Source: Actinomycetota bacterium (lineage in GTDB: Bacteria > Actinomycetota > Humimicrobiia > Humimicrobiales > Humimicrobiaceae). From it: a DNA stretch of 8,239 nt. Below, piece by piece: positions 5,283 to 8,239 of this stretch. Each line of letters starts with the position of its first letter. Position 1 is the first letter of the stretch. Made by a program: the position numbers and the translations under genes. The stretch covers positions 1-8,239 of the forward strand of contig PWYO01000095.1 of the NCBI GenBank assembly GCA_003567835.1, given 5' to 3'. Under the pieces are notes generated by a model that had not been told where the DNA came from, made no database searches, and saw nothing but the letters and a program-made list of their open reading frames with translations.

Positions 5283-6779
5283 GTGACTAAAAACAATCAA
5301 ATCGTTCTCGAAATGGAACATATCAACAAAACCTTCCCCGGTGTAGTAGCTTTAGATGATGTATCCATCGACCTGAGAAAAGGGGAGGTTTTGGGCATAC
5401 TTGGAGAAAACGGAGCCGGCAAATCAACCCTAATTAAGATTCTTGCCGGCACTTATTTAAAAGATTCGGGAAGTATTATCATTGAAGGAAAAAAGGTTGA
5501 TTTTAAAAACCCTGCTGAAGCCATGGATGAAGGCATCAGGGTCATCTACCAGGAACTCAACACATTGGAAAACTTGACTGCCGCAGAAAACATTTTTTTG
5601 GGCGAGCAGGAGCTGCGCAAGCCTTTTCCCATTATTAGCTGGAAAAAGATGGTAGAAGAATCGAAAAGAATTTTAAAGCAGCTTAATGTAGATATTAATC
5701 CCAATACGGTGATGGAGGATTTATCTGTTTCTGAAAAGCAGGTCATAGAGGTGGCAAAGGCGATTTCTAAAAAAGCAAAGATATTGGTGATGGATGAGCC
5801 TACTGCAGCTTTGAGCGAAGGGGACAAGGATTCCCTGTTTGAAATCATCAAGACGCTGAAAGAGAGCGGGGTGTCCATTATATATATTTCCCACAGGCTG
5901 AAAGAAATCTTTGAGATCACCGACCGGGTGACCGTGCTCAGGGACGGCAAAAAGATTCAAACAGTCAATACCCAAGACAGCGATGATAACGAGCTGGTGA
6001 CCATGATGGTAGGCAGGGACATAAGCGAGATGTATCCAAAGAGAAAAGTGCCTATTGGTGAAGTGGTCATGAAGGTTAAAAACCTAAAGGCAGAAGAAGT
6101 TGAGGATGTCAGTTTTGAGTTAAGAAGAGGTGAGATCCTGGGGATTTTTGGACTGCTTGGTTCAGGAAAAACACATCTGGTAAAGGCGCTTTTTGGGGCC
6201 AATCCCATCAAAGAAGGGGAGATCTATTTAAAAGGGAATAAGGTGAATATTAAAAAGCCCTGGCAGGCCAGGGACAATAATATCGGCCTGGTCCCTGTAG
6301 ACAGGAAGATGGATGGGCTGGCGCTTATGCTGGGGGTCAAGGAGAATATTACTCTGGCCAATATTCAGGACTTGGGCAAAGGTTTTCTGATCAAGAAGTC
6401 GGTGGAAAGGGAGAAGGCAAACCGGTGGGTCAAAAACCTGGGCATCAGCACCCCTTCCATCAACCAGGCGGTGAACAGCCTTTCTGGGGGCAATCAGCAG
6501 AAAGTGGTTCTGGCACGATGGCTGGAGAGTGGTTCCAAGGTAATCATACTTAATGAGCCTACTCGAGGCATAGATGTGGGGTCAAAAGTAGAAATTTATA
6601 AATTAATGCAGGATTTATGTGAAAAAGGAGCAGCGGTGATCATGATCTCATCTGAGCTGCCAGAGATACTTTCTATTTCAGACCGCATATTGGTCATCAG
6701 CCGCGGAAGGATCACTGGTGAGTACAGCACGGAGGAAGCGACTGAAGAAAAATTGATGCAGACCGCTTGCATTAGATAG
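5283..6779 (+). CDS. Sugar ABC transporter ATP-binding protein, two NBDs (RbsA/MglA/XylG type)
   Basis: This 498-aa cytoplasmic ATPase powers sugar import and carries two fused nucleotide-binding domains, the usual form for the family. NBD1 has Walker A GENGAGKST (41-49), a degenerate signature LSVSEKQ (147-153), Walker B ILVMDEPT (167-174) and H-loop His204. NBD2 has a P-loop GLLGSGKT (290-297) that keeps the Walker A lysine, signature LSGGNQQ (400-406), Walker B IILNEPT (421-427) with Asn424 in place of Asp, and SSE (456-458) where the H-loop His would be. One composite site (NBD1 Walkers with the NBD2 signature) therefore looks competent and the other degenerate, as is common in this family. 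The start is GTG 5283 with AGGTGG at 5271-5276. The gap of 93 bases from the binding-protein gene holds the hairpin. The next gene follows after 26 bases. Confidence 0.94.
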   Translation: MTKNNQIVLEMEHINKTFPGVVALDDVSIDLRKGEVLGILGENGAGKSTLIKILAGTYLKDSGSIIIEGKKVDFKNPAEAMDEGIRVIYQELNTLENLTAAENIFLGEQELRKPFPIISWKKMVEESKRILKQLNVDINPNTVMEDLSVSEKQVIEVAKAISKKAKILVMDEPTAALSEGDKDSLFEIIKTLKESGVSIIYISHRLKEIFEITDRVTVLRDGKKIQTVNTQDSDDNELVTMMVGRDISEMYPKRKVPIGEVVMKVKNLKAEEVEDVSFELRRGEILGIFGLLGSGKTHLVKALFGANPIKEGEIYLKGNKVNIKKPWQARDNNIGLVPVDRKMDGLALMLGVKENITLANIQDLGKGFLIKKSVEREKANRWVKNLGISTPSINQAVNSLSGGNQQKVVLARWLESGSKVIILNEPTRGIDVGSKVEIYKLMQDLCEKGAAVIMISSELPEILSISDRILVISRGRITGEYSTEEATEEKLMQTACIR

Positions 6780-6805
6780 TTGAATTTAAAGTTTAGGAGG
6801 AATAT

Positions 6806-7780
6806 ATGGCACATAATCAGGAAGAAGCAGGAGTAAAAAAAGAGAAAAAGTTTTACATCAGCAACACCGTTACCCTGGTTATCGTATTGATCGCCATGTT
6901 TGTTTTTTTCTCCCTGACCAGCACCCATTTTCTCTCCACTTATAATATTGTCTCTATGATCTCCAATTTATCCTTTATGGGCATTGTAGCTGCGGTGCTG
7001 ACCATGGTGATGATATCCGGAGAGATTGATTTTTCTATTGGGGGAAACATCGGCCTTACCAGTGTGGTGGCTGCAATACTTGTAGACAGCGGCATACCCG
7101 GCTGGCTGGTATTGATCCTTTGCCTGCTTATGGGCTGTGCCATCGGTGTGTTTAATGGTTTTCTGGTCACGGTGGTGGGGGTTAATTCCATTATTGCCAC
7201 GGTAGGCACCATGTCGGTCTGGAGGGGCCTGGCTTATACATTTTCAGATGGCCGTTCGGTATTGGCTGTTGATCCGGTGATTGATTTTTTGGGAAGGGGA
7301 AATATTGTCAATATTCCTTTCCCCATCATTTTGTTTATTATTGTGTTTGCCCTCTGTTATGTGGTTATGAACCAATCCAAATGGGGCAGAAAGATCTATG
7401 CTGTCGGGGTCAACCCCATGGCTTCTTTTTTATCGGGCATTAACGTGAAACAGGTTAAATTCTTAACCTTTGTCTTGTGCGGTCTGGCTGCAGCTTTGGG
7501 GGGCTTGATTTTAACTTCCCTGAGCATGGTGGGCATGCCCCAGCACGGGCAGGGACTGGAGCTTACCATTATCAGCGCCATCCTTTTAGGGGGCACCGCG
7601 CTTGGGGGAGGGAAAGGCCAGATACTGGGCACCCTTACCGGCATCCTTATATTAAGCGTTCTCCTTAATGGGCTTACCATGCTGGATGTCTATTATTATC
7701 ATATACAGATCGCCCAGGGTGCAGTGCTGGTGGCGGTGGTTGCCACCTACGAAGTGCGGCAGAAAAGGCTTCAGCAATAA
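6806..7780 (+). CDS. Sugar ABC transporter permease (RbsC-like), first of two
   Basis: This 324-aa integral membrane protein of the BPD_transp_2 (RbsC/AraH/XylH) family forms half of the translocation pore. After a short charged cytoplasmic N-terminus there are about eight to ten hydrophobic segments, starting near 21-37. Family motifs are GEIDFSIGG (72-80), GVFNGFLVTVVGVNSIIATVGT (about 114-135), the cytoplasmic loop GRKIYAVGVNPMASFLSGINV (194-214) and LGGTALGGGKGQILGT (261-276), which contacts the ATPase. The start ATG 6806 follows AGGAGG (6795-6800) at 5 bases. The gene is 26 bases after the ATPase gene and 31 before a second, different permease gene, so the pore is probably a heterodimer and not the homodimer seen with RbsC. 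Confidence 0.93.
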   Translation: MAHNQEEAGVKKEKKFYISNTVTLVIVLIAMFVFFSLTSTHFLSTYNIVSMISNLSFMGIVAAVLTMVMISGEIDFSIGGNIGLTSVVAAILVDSGIPGWLVLILCLLMGCAIGVFNGFLVTVVGVNSIIATVGTMSVWRGLAYTFSDGRSVLAVDPVIDFLGRGNIVNIPFPIILFIIVFALCYVVMNQSKWGRKIYAVGVNPMASFLSGINVKQVKFLTFVLCGLAAALGGLILTSLSMVGMPQHGQGLELTIISAILLGGTALGGGKGQILGTLTGILILSVLLNGLTMLDVYYYHIQIAQGAVLVAVVATYEVRQKRLQQ

Positions 7781-7811
7781 ATATGGTTAATGATTAAAAT
7801 TCGGAGGTTTA

Positions 7812-8239
7812 ATGGCTAATTCAAATCTTAATACGACGAGCAGCTGGTACCAAAAGGTCCTGAGGGTGTTCACGAAGAGCAAAACGCCTATAGCTTCCCT
7901 GATATTGCTGTACATTTTGATGGTGATCATATTTGCGTCATTTTCGCCCTATTATCTTACCGTGGGCAATTTCAGGGCCATTTTTAATAATCTGGCCAGG
8001 TTTGGCATACTTTCTGCAGGTATTACCATTGTTATGATTGGGGGCGGTTTTGATCTTTCCATTGGCTCTGCTATGGGGCTGATCGGCACCATATGTGCAG
8101 TAATCATGCTCCAATTTCCCGGAATCCCCGTGGGACTGGTCATGGTTATTGCAGTTATTGTAGGGTGTTTTTTAGGGCTCATAAACGGCCTTATTATTAC
8201 CAAGATCGGCATTAACCCCATTATTACCACACTGGGCAC
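7812..8239 (+). CDS. Sugar ABC transporter permease (RbsC-like), second of two (partial, 3' end missing)
   Basis: The first 142 codons of a second BPD_transp_2 permease run off the window end. The start ATG 7812 follows GGAGG (7803-7807). The N-terminus is Ser/Thr/Asn-rich, then hydrophobic segments begin near residue 27. Family motifs are MIGGGFDLSIGSAMGL (75-90), a textbook form of the DLSxG signature, and GLINGLIITKIGINPIITTLG (122-142). Sequence similarity to the first permease is clear at these motifs but low elsewhere, so this is an ancient paralogue pair and not a recent duplication. The order binding protein, ATPase, permease, permease resembles the YtfQRT-YjfF and rhamnose-type transporters, which also use two permeases. 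The remainder should be about 180-200 residues. Confidence 0.92.
   Translation, partial: MANSNLNTTSSWYQKVLRVFTKSKTPIASLILLYILMVIIFASFSPYYLTVGNFRAIFNNLARFGILSAGITIVMIGGGFDLSIGSAMGLIGTICAVIMLQFPGIPVGLVMVIAVIVGCFLGLINGLIITKIGINPIITTLG

Overview
The window carries the end of a sugar-carbon catabolic operon, a LacI-type regulator gene, and most of an ABC sugar-import operon. All six genes lie on the + strand. The moderate A+T content, strong AGGAGG-type ribosome binding sites, TTG and GTG starts, and a lipoprotein-type solute-binding protein suggest an anaerobic, Clostridia-like bacterium. Spirochaetes, Thermotogae or related lineages cannot be excluded from sequence alone.

Layout. Positions 1-914 hold the 3' part of a thiamine-diphosphate E1-beta subunit (pyruvate/acetoin/branched-chain dehydrogenase family). 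A complete transaldolase-family protein of 399 aa follows at 952-2151, 37 bases downstream and presumably co-transcribed. Next is a LacI/GalR regulator with its own promoter; its best start is TTG at 2317, giving 346 aa. A gene-poor stretch at 3358-3997 contains a strong promoter and its operators near 3563-3604, followed by a leader of about 490 nt. The transport operon is a lipoprotein sugar-binding protein (4092-5189), a two-domain ATPase of the RbsA/MglA type (5283-6779), and two different RbsC-type permeases (6806-7780, and 7812 running off the end).

How it fits together. The clearest regulatory signal is the CG-centred palindrome AAAAACGTTTTT. It occurs three times: once inside the regulator's promoter, once inside the transporter promoter, and once over that promoter's expected transcription start. 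This fits a LacI-type repressor that controls both itself and the transporter, with release by an imported sugar or a derivative. The transported sugar cannot be named from the sequence. The upstream enzymes suggest that imported carbon enters a keto-/aldo-sugar rearrangement route. The transaldolase has Gln where TalB has its catalytic Glu. The E1-beta gene is followed by a transaldolase and not by E2/E3 genes, so an unusual ThDP enzyme plus transaldolase pair is a reasonable hypothesis.

Other points of interest are an 8-codon open frame with the best Shine-Dalgarno sequence in the window, just before the binding-protein gene, and a 14-bp intergenic hairpin between the binding-protein and ATPase genes. 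No RNA genes, CRISPR arrays, insertion sequences or phage genes are visible.
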